From an uncultured bacterium (lineage in GTDB: Bacteria; Acidobacteriota; Thermoanaerobaculia; Thermoanaerobaculales; Thermoanaerobaculaceae): a stretch of DNA of 64,000 bases. The stretch lies in the NCBI GenBank assembly GCA_937924755.1, contig CALEVZ010000031.1, positions 1-64,000 of the forward strand. The letters run 5' to 3'. The notes under the pieces are model-generated. The model was given only the letters and a program-made list of their open reading frames with translations, was not told where the DNA came from and ran no database searches. Shown piece after piece: positions 47,901 to 55,735 of this stretch; position 1 is the stretch's first letter, and every line of letters begins with the position of its first letter. Made by a program: the position numbers and the translations under genes.

Positions 47901-48212
47901 CATGGCGATAAAAGGCAGCCCCTCCACGTTCCCGATGTCATAAACCGTCAAGATGTTGGGGTGGTTGAGCGCGGACGCCGCCCGCGCCTCCCGGGTGAGC
48001 AGCGCCGCGGCGTCGGGGATGTTGGAAAGCCGCTCGGCAAGGACCTTGAGCGCAACATTGCGGGCCAGCTCCCGATCATAGGCGAGATACACCTCGCCCA
48101 TCCCGCCCGCTCCCAAAAGCCGCCGTATCGTGTACCTACCGAGAATTCGCCCCGGCGCCATCTGGTTGGCAGAGATACGCTTAGAACCGGGGAGTGGAGG
48201 CTGGTCGCTCAC
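44976..48212 (-). CDS. Ser/Thr protein kinase fused to an NTPase module and TPR repeats
   Basis: This 1078-residue cytosolic protein starts with a Hanks-type kinase (about 25-310: GAGGMGEVYLAYD, VALKVL, HGDIKPENVML, DFGIARQ, GTPPYMAPELL). The catalytic loop has HGD in place of HRD. A STAND/NB-ARC-like ATPase follows (about 375-640: LTGPGGVGKTRLAVAIAERF, LVLDNFEQLV, LPLAIELAAARVKIL). Tetratricopeptide-like repeats cover about 690-1050. It lacks the DNA-binding output domain found in related LuxR/BTAD regulators, so output must be phosphorylation or protein contact. GTG 48210-48212 has a weak ribosome site; ATG 48161 is an alternative. Confidence 0.9.
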   Translation of the reverse strand: MSDQPPLPGSKRISANQMAPGRILGRYTIRRLLGAGGMGEVYLAYDRELARNVALKVLAERLSNIPDAAALLTREARAASALNHPNILTVYDIGNVEGLPFIAMEFVDGETLRHRMGNVALPPADTVAIVLQVASALAVAHEHGIVHGDIKPENVMLRSDGYVKVLDFGIARQLTSAHRRVVTHGARSPAPDEVTAPGSATEPLPRDEGSHPDGPLGTPPYMAPELLTGQPLDARSDVWSLGVMIYEMAAGRQPFAGRTLPEVIQRILSDEPPPFADSAAEGIAWELWRVASRCLCKNREKRPSSAREIKAELARVRLISRPSRTGSFAFSDWSPALPSDGIPLKPPPHAALPPQSTPLVGREDTVRRAVSKLCGDARLVTLTGPGGVGKTRLAVAIAERFEAETGVTACWVPLAAIHDPSLVPSAVASALGVAEGGVATPVQGLANALCNRRLLLVLDNFEQLVTGATVVADVLSAAGGVKVLVTSRERLHLREEYEIVVPPLETVQDFAALPAPEDLARCASVGLFVARAAAVLPGFALTADNARHIAEICARLDGLPLAIELAAARVKILPPEALLNRLGKRLSILTTGARDLPARQRTMRDAIGWSYGLLEEAERRLFRRLAVFSGSFSLEAAESVCEEGLAISVLDGVASLFDKSLLVAVRDGAGQARFRMLEVLREFGLERLAESGEEGRVRDRHAEWFFELARRAAPQLAAQGQAEWLERLDLDHDNLREALVRLMTAPDPGDGVSLAGELWWFWYLRGHYREGRRWLEAALAHGEAASPAARDKVLLGAGVLAFLQCDYPRAWDLLESCVDLARRMGDEQRMAWAQQFLGSVCREKGRYDEAIAHHQASLAIFSALGDERGVARSQNYIAFASWLAGKREPVRACLDSLATFRRLGDLEGIVWSLLNLGAAAYHGGELAQAEKLGKESLEASRQAGYREGMAWSLDILGRVALEGGDCGRALALLKEALRIHHDLGDRWRMASVLDGLARTAAATGRATDAARLLGAAEGVRRTVGTPLPAAEAPARESCIALLGAALGEAELERLMEDGRGRALQIALDPSIVALREPA

Positions 48213-48802
48213 GCCGAAATGCTGACAGAGAGAAGAACGGGCATTCGGGCGTCAGGGCAGCGGTCGCCTGAGGCAGCCCGCGGCAGGGGAGGGACTGGAA
48301 CACCTGGGTGACGCACGAAGGTTGACATGGCGAGTCCTTTCCGGCCTCTCGACGGCGGGCCCCGGGGGGTCGAGGGCGTGCTTACCCGGGGTTTTGGGAC
48401 GAGAGGTTTCCAGCAACGCAATGATGGCCCACCGCTTTGATTGTTGCCAGTCACATGGGGACTGAGGAAAAACCCTCGCGCGTACCCACGGCGACGCCTC
48501 CACCCGCCAAACCTCTCTCTTTCGTCGACCCGCGAAATGTGGGCGGTGAGAAAAGCGGGTTAGGTGACCTCTTGACAGTGGGCCGCACGCTTCTTTGCCT
48601 GTGGGATGCTCACTGACGACCTGCAGCGTCCCGCCCACCTGCTGCAACATTTTTGTCGCCCATCTCCAAGGGGTTTGGGTATGCGCTCCTTGGGCTGCCA
48701 CACGATCCGTTTCATCGCTCCCACCTGCGGCCCGGTGGGGTCGAGGAAAAGGCCTGCGCCCGGGGGTGGTGGAGCGGGCCACGGCGTCGGGCACGAGGTC
48801 GG
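48213..48802. other. 590-base intergenic region without a supported gene
   Basis: Open frames exist on both strands but none has a ribosome site, recognisable motif or normal composition. A TTGACA at 48572-48577 lacks a fitting -10 box. The stretch includes several AT-richer islands unlike neighbouring genes and could be a decayed gene. Confidence 0.5.
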
Positions 48803-49420
48803 CTACTCCTTGGCGCGGAATTTGATGGTCTTGGCGCGGAATTTGATGGTGCAGCCTAGCGCCTTGGTCTGTTGCAGCGGGGGAACCCGTCCGGCCGCGA
48901 TGGCTGCCAGCGCGTCCTTTAGGTAAGTCTTGGTTACCCCCGCAGGATTTTCTGCGTTGTCGTCCACCGCCCCTCGGTAGACGAGCTTGCCGGCCGCGTC
49001 GAACAGGAAGACCTCCGGGGTTTTGGTGGCCCCGAATGCGCGTGCCACGTCGGAGGTGGCGTCCACGACGTACGGCACTTCGAGCCCGAGTTTGGCGGCC
49101 CTGGTTTGCATGTTCTCGTAACTGTCCTCCTCATACCTCGCCGGGTCATTGGAGTTGATGAAGATCGCGCCGATGCCTTCCTTCTGAAAAGAGTTGGCCA
49201 GCTCGGTGAGGCGTTCTTCCCAGGCTTTCACATACGGGCAATGGTTGCAAGTGAACACGACGAGCGTGCCCTTGGTGCCCTTGATTTGGGCAATCGACAC
49301 CTGGTTGCCGTCCACGTTTTTCATCTTCACGTCGGCCATCGGGATACTGTCGCCCAGGTCGAGCACCGTTGGTGACGTCAACGCGGCAGAGAACATCAGC
49401 ATCGTGAGGGTTCCTTTCAT
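48803..49420 (-). CDS. exported thioredoxin-like (redoxin) protein
   Basis: This 205-residue protein starts at ATG 49418-49420 behind AAGGAGG, with a short hydrophobic N-terminus (MKGTLTMLMFSAALTSP). The redoxin fold carries the CxxC-type site LVVFTCNHCPYVKAWEERL, then FINSNDPARYEEDSYENM and TPEVFLFDAAGKLVYRGAVD. It resembles AhpC/TSA-like thioredoxins with the CNHCPYV active site. The C-terminus carries a 21-base tandem duplication repeating TIKFRAK. It is the second gene of a pair with a TlpA-like protein, separated by 11 bases. Confidence 0.85.
   Translation of the reverse strand: MKGTLTMLMFSAALTSPTVLDLGDSIPMADVKMKNVDGNQVSIAQIKGTKGTLVVFTCNHCPYVKAWEERLTELANSFQKEGIGAIFINSNDPARYEEDSYENMQTRAAKLGLEVPYVVDATSDVARAFGATKTPEVFLFDAAGKLVYRGAVDDNAENPAGVTKTYLKDALAAIAAGRVPPLQQTKALGCTIKFRAKTIKFRAKE
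48810..48851 (-). repeat. 21-base tandem duplication in a gene 3' end
   Basis: Two adjacent 21-base units (48810-48830 and 48831-48851) differ at one base. They encode TIKFRAK twice at the C-terminus of the redoxin. Confidence 0.9.
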
Positions 49421-49431
49421 TGTTGTCCTCC

Positions 49432-50004
49432 TTAAGCACTTCGGGCGGCGGCAAGCGGGGCTGGGCACTTCTCGGGACCCTTTTCGCCGAGAAGCGGCTC
49501 CACCACCTTTCGGAACTCCTCGTAGGTGGCAGCGCCTGGCCAGAAACCACGCCTCTGCCCGTTTTGCCCGAGCACCAGCGTGGCCGGCAGCGAGCCGCTC
49601 CACGCAGGATCGAAAGCCTCAATGAACGCCTCGAGGCTGCCGGTGGTGGAGAACGCGGGGAAGTCGACCCCTTGGCCGGCCAAAAACGTGCGCGCTTGCT
49701 CGCGCCACGCCTGTAGGTCGGCCGAAATGAGCACCAGTTCGAGGCCGTGCGGCGCAAATTCGCGATAAAGCCGCATGAGATCGGGAAACTCCTCCTGGCA
49801 CGGCAGGCATAGACTCGACCACGCCTGGGCGAGCACCACCTTGCCGTGTTTGGACATCAACAGCTCCTTGATCTGCTCGGGTGCAAGCGGCGTAAAAGCG
49901 GGTGTGACGACCAACGGGTGCGACGCCGATGTGGGGGCCTCGCCGTCAGTACATCCTTCAACCGCCGGGGCACGGGCGCTGAGGGTGGGGTGCGCATCCC
50001 TCAT
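49432..50004 (-). CDS. TlpA-like thiol-disulfide protein
   Basis: This protein of about 190 residues has a thioredoxin fold with active site VLAQAWSSLCLPCQEEFPDL and the cis-proline region SLPATLVLGQNGQ. CLPC replaces the usual CxPC of TlpA/ResA. It probably works on disulfides outside the cytoplasm, but no signal peptide is evident from the chosen start (ATG 50002-50004). An in-frame TTG at 50022 adds only MPCKKA. The N-terminal 35 residues (SARAPAVEGCTDGEAP) look like an exported-protein linker, so the true start or an N-terminal frame error may be missed. It precedes the second redoxin gene. Confidence 0.75.
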   Translation of the reverse strand: MRDAHPTLSARAPAVEGCTDGEAPTSASHPLVVTPAFTPLAPEQIKELLMSKHGKVVLAQAWSSLCLPCQEEFPDLMRLYREFAPHGLELVLISADLQAWREQARTFLAGQGVDFPAFSTTGSLEAFIEAFDPAWSGSLPATLVLGQNGQRRGFWPGAATYEEFRKVVEPLLGEKGPEKCPAPLAAARSA

Positions 50005-50022
50005 CGCCTTTTTACAAGGCAA

Positions 50023-50397
50023 CGAGCGACCAAATTATTCCCATCCCATGGCCGCTTTTCGCCGCCGTCCGGTCAACTCCGCGCAGTTCTCTCGTTGGCG
50101 GCCGCCCGCGGGGGCAGGAATCCGCAGGGGAGCGCGTCGATGCCCCGAAGGCGTGCCCGTGCCCCTGCTCGCATTTAGGGAGAGGCGCTTGCCGCAGCCC
50201 GGTCGGCGGCGGCGCGGCCCGGGGGACGAACGACGTTCGATCGACTGCCGGGCCGACTCGAAACCCCGAGGGGGGGGCAGGGGTGGGGGTACGAAACGAG
50301 GGGCGGCCGGCTTTGCCCACGGCGCAAATGGGGCGCGAATTGGCCACTTTCACGACCTTAACACCCCGGAGGCGCCCCGTAAGTTCTTGAAGGTAAA
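50023..50397. other. 375-base intergenic region
   Basis: No coding frame with a start signal or recognisable motif is visible, and no known RNA signature was found. It separates the TlpA-like gene from tRNA-Ala. Confidence 0.5.
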
Positions 50398-50473
50398 TGG
50401 TGGAGCCGAAGGGGATCGAACCCTCGACCTCTAGAGTGCGATTCTAGCGCTCTCCCAGCTGAGCTACGGCCCC
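50398..50473 (-). tRNA. tRNA-Ala (CGC)
   Basis: A complete cloverleaf on the minus strand: acceptor GGGGCCG pairs with CGGCTCC, the anticodon stem CTAGA/TCTAG encloses loop ATCGCAC (anticodon CGC), the T loop is GGTTCGATCC, and CCA is encoded. A TATGAT -10-like box lies just upstream (50490-50495 on the plus strand). Confidence 0.95.
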
Positions 50474-50555
50474 AACCGCGACGGCGAGAATCATACCACG
50501 GCCGTCCGGAGGCTGGGCCGGGTGGGTGATAGCATGCGGCTGGGAGGAGCAGAGA

Positions 50556-51833
50556 TTGGCGCGGTTCAACCCGTGTGAGTTGGAGATTGAACTGTTCTGC
50601 CGAGGTCTACGGATCGATTCATCGTGCATGCTGGCGGAGGACGCGCGGGGTTTCCGCCGCACCCGCGCCGGACTGGGGTCGGGGCTGGAGCTGGTGATTC
50701 CCGGTGACCTCAAGGACGTGTGGTGCAACGTCCCAGTGGAAGAAGAATTTGTGGCGATGTCTCCGCTGTTGTTAAAAAAAGAGGCGGGCCAATACCTGGT
50801 GGTGGACCGACGCAGCGACGAGGCTTACCCGGTGCACCTGCCGCCGGAGCCCGACTGGTACGCCCGCACCACGTCCCGGGGCACGCCCATGTCCTCCATC
50901 GGGGTGCTACAGGGAACGTATTTGGGGATTTATATTTCCGAAACCTGTCGGTTCTGGGATCCGGGCAACGACCGGCACTGCAAGTTTTGCACATCCGGGT
51001 TGAACGTGGGCAAAGCCGAGGTGCTGCGCAAGCGAGTGGACGAGGTGGTGGAGGTGGCGCAGGCGGCCAAGGAAGAGTCGGGGGTAACCTTCGTTCACTT
51101 CAACGCCGGCTACCAGCGGGAGGATCGCCCGGAAGCTTCGGCGGTGCACGGGCTGAACCTGGCGGCACCCTATGTCAAGGCGATCCGGGAGCAGGTCGGG
51201 GGGTTCATCGGCGTGCAGGTGGCTCCGGTGCTCGCCCATGACTTCTGGAAGTACGACTGGCTCATCGCCCTGGGTGCGGACCACTTCTCCTTCTGCTACG
51301 AGTTCCACAACCCCGAGTACTTCGAGAGATTCTGTCCCGGCAAGTGCCACGCCCTGGGCCAGCGGGCGTTCTTCGAGGCCATGGAGTACACCGCCTCCAA
51401 ACTGGGGAGGGGGGCAGTTTCCGGCGAGATCATCGCCGGTTTGGAGCCCATCCAGGACACCCTGGCGGCCATCGATTACATCACCTCGGTGGGGGCCTTC
51501 CCCACGGTGTGCATCTTCAGGCCGCTGAAGGGATCTCTACTGGAAGGGTTTCCCTCGCCCGATCCCGATGACATGCGGCGGGTATTTGCCCATGTGTGGG
51601 AGGCCATGGTCCGCCACGGGATTCCTTCCGAGGTGATCCCCAACATTCAGGTTTCCCTGGTGGTCAACCCCGGAGATACCGCCTACCTGGGAACGCGGGA
51701 CCTGCGCTTTCGCCTCTACCGCGCCAGGATGGCAGCCATGCGGCTGCTGGCAAAGCCGGTTGTCGCCAGAAAGATGAAGCCCCGGCCGGTAGCCGTTTCG
51801 GCGACCGAGCCGCCGGGCCCCCGCGGTCGTTGA
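50556..51833 (+). CDS. radical SAM-like protein with CX10CX2C motif
   Basis: This 425-residue protein starts at TTG 50556-50558, where GGAGGAG lies six bases upstream; an in-frame GTG at 50526 has none. A TIM-barrel-like radical SAM pattern is evident (VTFVHFNAGYQRE, GAVSGEIIAGLEPIQDTLAA, VGAFPTVCIFRPL). The presumed cluster cysteines are spaced unusually: C131-x10-C142-x2-C145 (ETCRFWDPGNDRHCKFC). About 130 residues precede it, including LEIELFCRGLRIDSSC. I do not recognise a characterised family. It stands alone, divergent from tRNA-Ala and convergent with the DUF4097 gene. Confidence 0.75.
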   Translation: MARFNPCELEIELFCRGLRIDSSCMLAEDARGFRRTRAGLGSGLELVIPGDLKDVWCNVPVEEEFVAMSPLLLKKEAGQYLVVDRRSDEAYPVHLPPEPDWYARTTSRGTPMSSIGVLQGTYLGIYISETCRFWDPGNDRHCKFCTSGLNVGKAEVLRKRVDEVVEVAQAAKEESGVTFVHFNAGYQREDRPEASAVHGLNLAAPYVKAIREQVGGFIGVQVAPVLAHDFWKYDWLIALGADHFSFCYEFHNPEYFERFCPGKCHALGQRAFFEAMEYTASKLGRGAVSGEIIAGLEPIQDTLAAIDYITSVGAFPTVCIFRPLKGSLLEGFPSPDPDDMRRVFAHVWEAMVRHGIPSEVIPNIQVSLVVNPGDTAYLGTRDLRFRLYRARMAAMRLLAKPVVARKMKPRPVAVSATEPPGPRGR

Positions 51834-51875
51834 GCGTCCTCCGGTGGCGGTTGTTCGCGCCCAAGCGATCCCGGA

Positions 51876-52838
51876 TCAGGACAGATCGATCCGACCCGAG
51901 GTGGTGGTGATGGTGAGAAGTGGCTTGCGACCGAAGAGGACGAAACGGCCGCCTTCCTGGCTGGCTTCGCCCCCGTAGGAAGAGCGGATTTCTCCGCGGG
52001 AGCTGGCCAAGGTGCCGCCCGGCTCGGCGCCGGGCGGCAACATCACGCTCACCCGACCGGAGGAGGTGGTTACGCGAATTTCGTCGCCCACCGCCAGCGA
52101 GTCGAACTGCAGCGTCACGTTTCCCGAAGTGGTGGCGACTCCAGCCGGGCCAGCGAGGGCGTGCAGGCGCACGCTCCCTGAACCGTTGTCGCACCGCGCC
52201 AGTCGAGCCCCGCCGGCGAGCGCCACGTTGCCGGAGGCAGAGCGGGCGAGAAACTCCTCCAACGGTCGGCTGGCGCGCACCTCGAGGCTGCCGGAGGTGC
52301 TGCGCAGCTCCACGCGGGGTGCCCAGCCGGCAAAAAAGACATCGCCCGAGGCGGTTCGCAGGCGCAGCGGGCGGGCATCGGGAAACTCTCCCTCCACGCG
52401 CAGGTTGCCGGAGCTGGTGGTGAGGTCCGGTAGCGCTCGGAAGGGCAGAACGACCTCCAGGCGGGCCCGCGAGGCGACGACGCCGCGCAACAGACCGAAG
52501 CGGCGAGCCTCCGGCACGGTCAGGCGAAAGGCGTCGGCGCCGTCCTCGATCTGCGGTCGGTGGGCCTCGATCCAGGCCAGCGCCTGGGCCTCTTTTAGGG
52601 CACCAGCGGCCAGTTCGGCGTTGATGCGGATTTCCGGAACGTCGGCGGCGCGCACGAAGAGGTCCAGCGGTCCGGCGTCGATGAGGACGAGGCGGCCGGG
52701 GTCCGTCCGGAAGGTCTGCTGGATGAGCTCTCGCCGTTCGGCGGCGAGCAGGGTGGTTGCCATCAGCAGGCCAGCCACGGCCAGCCGTAATGATCGCTTC
52801 GTGCCCCTACCCCTGTCAGCTTCGCCACTCGCGCCCAT
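51876..52838 (-). CDS. exported DUF4097-type beta-strand-repeat protein
   Basis: This 320-residue protein has an N-terminal signal-like segment (SLRLAVAGLLMATTLLAAER). Repeated short beta units follow: LTTSSGNLRVEGEF, LRTASGDVFFAGW, LRSTSGSLEVRA, ARSASGNVALAGG, VATTSGNVTLQFD, VTTSSGRVSVML and TTTSGRIDLS. The recurring T/A-S-SG-x-V/L pattern is that of DUF4097 putative adhesin or beta-solenoid proteins. It is probably periplasmic or surface exposed. Function in the family is unclear; some lie next to PspC or RsbW-like regulators, but none are here. Confidence 0.85.
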   Translation of the reverse strand: MGASGEADRGRGTKRSLRLAVAGLLMATTLLAAERRELIQQTFRTDPGRLVLIDAGPLDLFVRAADVPEIRINAELAAGALKEAQALAWIEAHRPQIEDGADAFRLTVPEARRFGLLRGVVASRARLEVVLPFRALPDLTTSSGNLRVEGEFPDARPLRLRTASGDVFFAGWAPRVELRSTSGSLEVRASRPLEEFLARSASGNVALAGGARLARCDNGSGSVRLHALAGPAGVATTSGNVTLQFDSLAVGDEIRVTTSSGRVSVMLPPGAEPGGTLASSRGEIRSSYGGEASQEGGRFVLFGRKPLLTITTTSGRIDLS

Positions 52839-52941
52839 GGAAGTGCACCCGTCCCGGCGACCATCCTAGTGGTTCCCCGGCCGGTGGGCAACCTCTCGGC
52901 GGCACGACCGGCGCTGTGAGGGGCGAGAATCGAACTCGGCC

Positions 52942-52970
52942 TTGACAGTCCCTCCACCGCAGGCTACCTT
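52942..52970 (+). promoter_or_regulatory. promoter of tRNA-Gly
   Basis: TTGACA (52942-52947) and TACCTT (52965-52970) are 17 bases apart. The predicted start is about 15 bases before the tRNA. Confidence 0.6.
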
Positions 52971-52992
52971 TTCCTAGCTGGGTAGGCCGTGA

Positions 52993-53068
52993 GCGGGCAT
53001 AACTCAGCTGGTAGAGTGTCAGCTTCCCAAGCTGAAAGTCGCGGGTTCGAATCCCGTTGCCCGCTCCA
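52993..53068 (+). tRNA. tRNA-Gly (CCC)
   Basis: A complete cloverleaf: acceptor GCGGGCA pairs with TGCCCGC, the anticodon stem TCAGC/GCTGA encloses loop TTCCCAA (anticodon CCC), the T loop is GGTTCGAATCC, and CCA is encoded. Confidence 0.95.
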
Positions 53069-53085
53069 GCACTCCCGACAGCTCC

Positions 53086-53475
53086 ATGACGGCTTTTGGC
53101 AAAGTCTCCCTCTCTCGCTCCTCCGATGCTCGCCCGGGCGAGTTGACCGTGATTGCTCGCGACACGGTCCTCAGTGGGGAACTGAGCGGAAACACCCCAG
53201 TGCGCGTGGAAGGGAAGGTGGTGGGCAAGCTCACCCTCGGCGCCGCGCTGGAGGTGGCGCCAGGCGCCACGGTGGAGGCCGAGGTGAGCGCCACGCGGGT
53301 GGTCATTTCGGGCACGGTGGTGGGCAACCTCTCGGCCAACGAGTTGGTGTCGATCGAATCTTCCGGCCACCTGCGCGGGGATGTGACATGCACCGCCCTG
53401 CAGGTGGTGGAGGGTGCGATCCTGGAGGGTAGGGTGACGATGCGTCAGGACTCCCGGGCCGCCAAATCCTCCTGA
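53086..53475 (+). CDS. bactofilin-family cytoskeletal protein
   Basis: This 129-residue protein is made of short beta-helix repeats: GELTVIARDTVLSGELSGN, TPVRVEGKVVGKLTLGAAL, VEVAPGATVEAEVSATRVVI, GTVVGNLSANELVSIESSG and HLRGDVTCTALQVVEGAILEG. This is the bactofilin domain, which polymerises into membrane-associated filaments that guide cell shape or division. It is about the usual core length with short disordered tails. It begins 17 bases after tRNA-Gly and is followed by zapA, so it may be read from the same promoter. Confidence 0.92.
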   Translation: MTAFGKVSLSRSSDARPGELTVIARDTVLSGELSGNTPVRVEGKVVGKLTLGAALEVAPGATVEAEVSATRVVISGTVVGNLSANELVSIESSGHLRGDVTCTALQVVEGAILEGRVTMRQDSRAAKSS

Positions 53476-53565
53476 CCGGCCCTTGAGGCCAACAGACATC
53501 TGCTTTTCTCGCAGTGGTTTTTTCTTGCGTTGACGAACGTTGTATACTGACCCGGAGAGGTGCGA

Positions 53566-53865
53566 ATGGCGGCAAGCACCCGTGCATCGGTGGAGGTTTT
53601 CGGTCGACGCTACGAGCTGCGTAGCACGCAGTCGAGCGAGCACTTGCAGGAGCTCGCCAGCTTCGTGGATCGGCGCATGCGAGAGCTCGCCGAAGTTTCC
53701 CCGCACGTCGACACCGCCAAGCTGGCGGTGCTGACAGCTCTCAACATCGCGGATGAGCTGTTTCGAGAACAGAGGACGGAACCAGGTACACGAACGGAGA
53801 GAGTTCGGCAAAGGCTGGAAGGGCTGATAGCGCGGCTGGACGAGGCCATTGACGAGGCCCCGTGA
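53566..53865 (+). CDS. zapA: cell division protein ZapA
   Basis: This 99-residue protein starts at ATG 53566 (GGAGAGG upstream). Its N-terminal segment ASVEVFGRRYELRSTQSSEH has the beta-strand pattern of ZapA, then LQELASFVDRRMRELAEVSP, KLAVLTALNIADELFREQ and a C-terminal coiled coil. It crosslinks FtsZ filaments at midcell. It sits directly upstream of a probable 6S RNA, a gene order conserved in many bacteria, and of rny. The possible ZapB partner is at 32.2 kb. Confidence 0.9.
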   Translation: MAASTRASVEVFGRRYELRSTQSSEHLQELASFVDRRMRELAEVSPHVDTAKLAVLTALNIADELFREQRTEPGTRTERVRQRLEGLIARLDEAIDEAP

Positions 53866-53888
53866 GGTGAAGGGAAGGAAACGAAAGG

Positions 53889-54067
53889 AGGCCCCTGCGC
53901 GGTTAGTGATGAGCGAAACTATTGGTGAACCAACACCTATTTGTCGGGAGCCGGGTCTTGCCGGGCGGAGCGAGCCCTCCGGCGAGCGAAGCACGGCGGG
54001 TAGGTTCCCACCTGTGGAGAACAGGTTCAAATAGGATTGCTCACACGGCCGAGGGCGGGGGCCTTTT
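53889..54067 (+). ncRNA. ssrS: probable 6S RNA
   Basis: A region of about 180 bases lies between zapA and rny, with no gene. Its ends form a ten-base-pair closing stem (53889-53898 with 54055-54064), followed by a short T run. Internal pairing is extensive: CTATT/AATAG flanks, and a hairpin ACCTGT/ACAGGT near 54010-54025. A long GC-rich rod-like middle is possible. Size, rod shape with a central open region, and location after zapA match 6S RNA, which binds housekeeping RNA polymerase. The call is by structure and context; a covariance-model search was not possible. Confidence 0.7.
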
Positions 54068-54132
54068 CCCCTTCTCTTCACCGGTAAGACTCTTCGCCGT
54101 GGTGTACCCCATGTTCCTTGAAAGGGGAGCCC

Positions 54133-55701
54133 ATGGCCACAACCATTGTGCTGGCCGCATTGGCGGCGGGCGTAGTGACGGTTGCGGTGATTCTGTTGCT
54201 GGGCCGTCGTGCCCGTGCCGACATCGCCCGGTTACAAGCGGAGTCCGAGAGCTCGGCTCGCCGGCTGCTGGCGGTGGCCGAGCAGGAGGCAGAGCGGCGG
54301 CTGAAGGACGCGGCCCTGGAGGCGCGCGAGAAGCTTCTGGCAGCGCGCAGTGAGTTCGAACGTGAAACCCATCAGTACCGGCAGGAACTTCTCCTGCAGG
54401 AGCGCCGCCTTGAGCAACGGGAGGCGGCTCTCGTCCTCAAGCAGGAGGAACTGGCGGCACAGGAGCGCGCGCTGGCCGACCTGCGGCGGGCATTGGATGA
54501 GCGAGACGTCGGCATCTCCCTTCGCGAGGACGAGATCGCTGGTCTCATCGCCGAGCAGCGCCAGCAGTTGCAGCGGATCGCTGGCCTTACTGCGGAGCAG
54601 GCCAAGGCGGAACTGGTGCGCGAGATGGAGAACCAGGCGCGCATGGATGCGGCGAAACTGATCAAGCGCATCGAAGAAGAGGCCCTCCAGGAGGGCACCA
54701 ATCGGGCCAAACGGATCATTTCCCTCGCCATTCAACGGGTGGCCTCGGACCACGTGGTGGAAAGCACCGTCTCGGTGGTGGATCTGCCCAGCGACGAGAT
54801 GAAGGGCCGCATCATCGGGCGGGAAGGCCGCAACATCCGCGCCCTGGAGACCGCCACCGGGGTGGATCTGATCGTCGACGATACGCCGGGGGCGGTACTG
54901 CTTTCCTGCTTCGATCCGATTCGCCGGGAGGTGGCTCGCCTGGCGCTGGAGCGGCTCATGCAGGACGGTCGCATCCATCCCGGCCGAATCGAGGAGATCG
55001 TGGCGAAGGTGCGGGCCGAGCTGGATGAGAAAATCTTCCGCGACGGCGAGGCGGCAGCCATCGAGCTGGGGTTCCCCGATGTCCACCCCGAGCTGCTCAG
55101 GCTTTTGGGCCGCCTGCAGTACCGCTCGTCGTACGGGCAGAACGTCTTGAGCCATTCCAAAGAGGTTGCCCAGCTGGCCGGCTACATGGCCACCGAACTA
55201 CGGGTCAACGCGCGCGTCGCCCGGCGCGCCGGCCTGCTCCACGACGTGGGCAAGGCGGTGGATCGGGAGTTGGAGGGGACCCACCTATCCCTGGGCCGCG
55301 AGCTCCTGCGCAAGTACGGCGAGTCCGAGGAGGTCATTCACGCCATGGAGTGCCATCACGGGGACCACGATCCGCGCACCGTGGAGGCGGTGTTGGTGAC
55401 GGCCGCCGACGCGCTCTCGGCGGCGCGTCCCGGGGCTCGCCGCGAGATTCTGGAGAGTTACCTCAAGCGGCTGGAGAGCCTGGAAGCCATCGCCGCCGAT
55501 TTCAAGGGGGTGCAGAAGGCGTTTGCCATCCAGGCCGGTCGCGAGCTGCGCATCATCGTGGAGTCGGACCACGTGTCCGACGAGGAGGCGATTTGGATGT
55601 CCCGGGATATCGCCAGACGCATCGAGAATGAGCTTACCTATCCCGGTCAGATCAAGGTGACCGTCATCCGCGAGACGCGCGCGGTGGAATTCGCACGCTG
55701 A
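54133..55701 (+). CDS. rny: ribonuclease Y
   Basis: This 522-residue protein starts at ATG 54133 (GGGGAG upstream). It has the RNase Y layout: an N-terminal membrane anchor ([20 protein letters not shown]), a long coiled coil (about 30-200), a KH domain ([20 protein letters not shown]) and an HD domain ([26 protein letters not shown]). The C-terminal [20 protein letters not shown] is conserved too. It starts mRNA decay from the membrane. Placement after zapA and 6S RNA is typical of several phyla. Confidence 0.97.
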   Translation: MATTIVLAALAAGVVTVAVILLLGRRARADIARLQAESESSARRLLAVAEQEAERRLKDAALEAREKLLAARSEFERETHQYRQELLLQERRLEQREAALVLKQEELAAQERALADLRRALDERDVGISLREDEIAGLIAEQRQQLQRIAGLTAEQAKAELVREMENQARMDAAKLIKRIEEEALQEGTNRAKRIISLAIQRVASDHVVESTVSVVDLPSDEMKGRIIGREGRNIRALETATGVDLIVDDTPGAVLLSCFDPIRREVARLALERLMQDGRIHPGRIEEIVAKVRAELDEKIFRDGEAAAIELGFPDVHPELLRLLGRLQYRSSYGQNVLSHSKEVAQLAGYMATELRVNARVARRAGLLHDVGKAVDRELEGTHLSLGRELLRKYGESEEVIHAMECHHGDHDPRTVEAVLVTAADALSAARPGARREILESYLKRLESLEAIAADFKGVQKAFAIQAGRELRIIVESDHVSDEEAIWMSRDIARRIENELTYPGQIKVTVIRETRAVEFAR

Positions 55702-55735
55702 ACCGGTCGGGCGTTGGGATCGGGAGGTGGAAAAC

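Noticed and set aside
48252-48794. 180-codon minus-strand open frame in the 590-base gap
   Set aside because: No ribosome site, recognisable motif or domain-like composition.
53530-53548. TTGACG and TATACT before zapA as a promoter
   Set aside because: The boxes are only seven bases apart, too close for a sigma-70 promoter.
52816-54081. 421-codon minus-strand frame across tRNA-Gly, bactofilin and zapA
   Set aside because: Contains the antisense-tRNA string IRTRDFQLGKLTLYQLSYAR and conflicts with three solid features.
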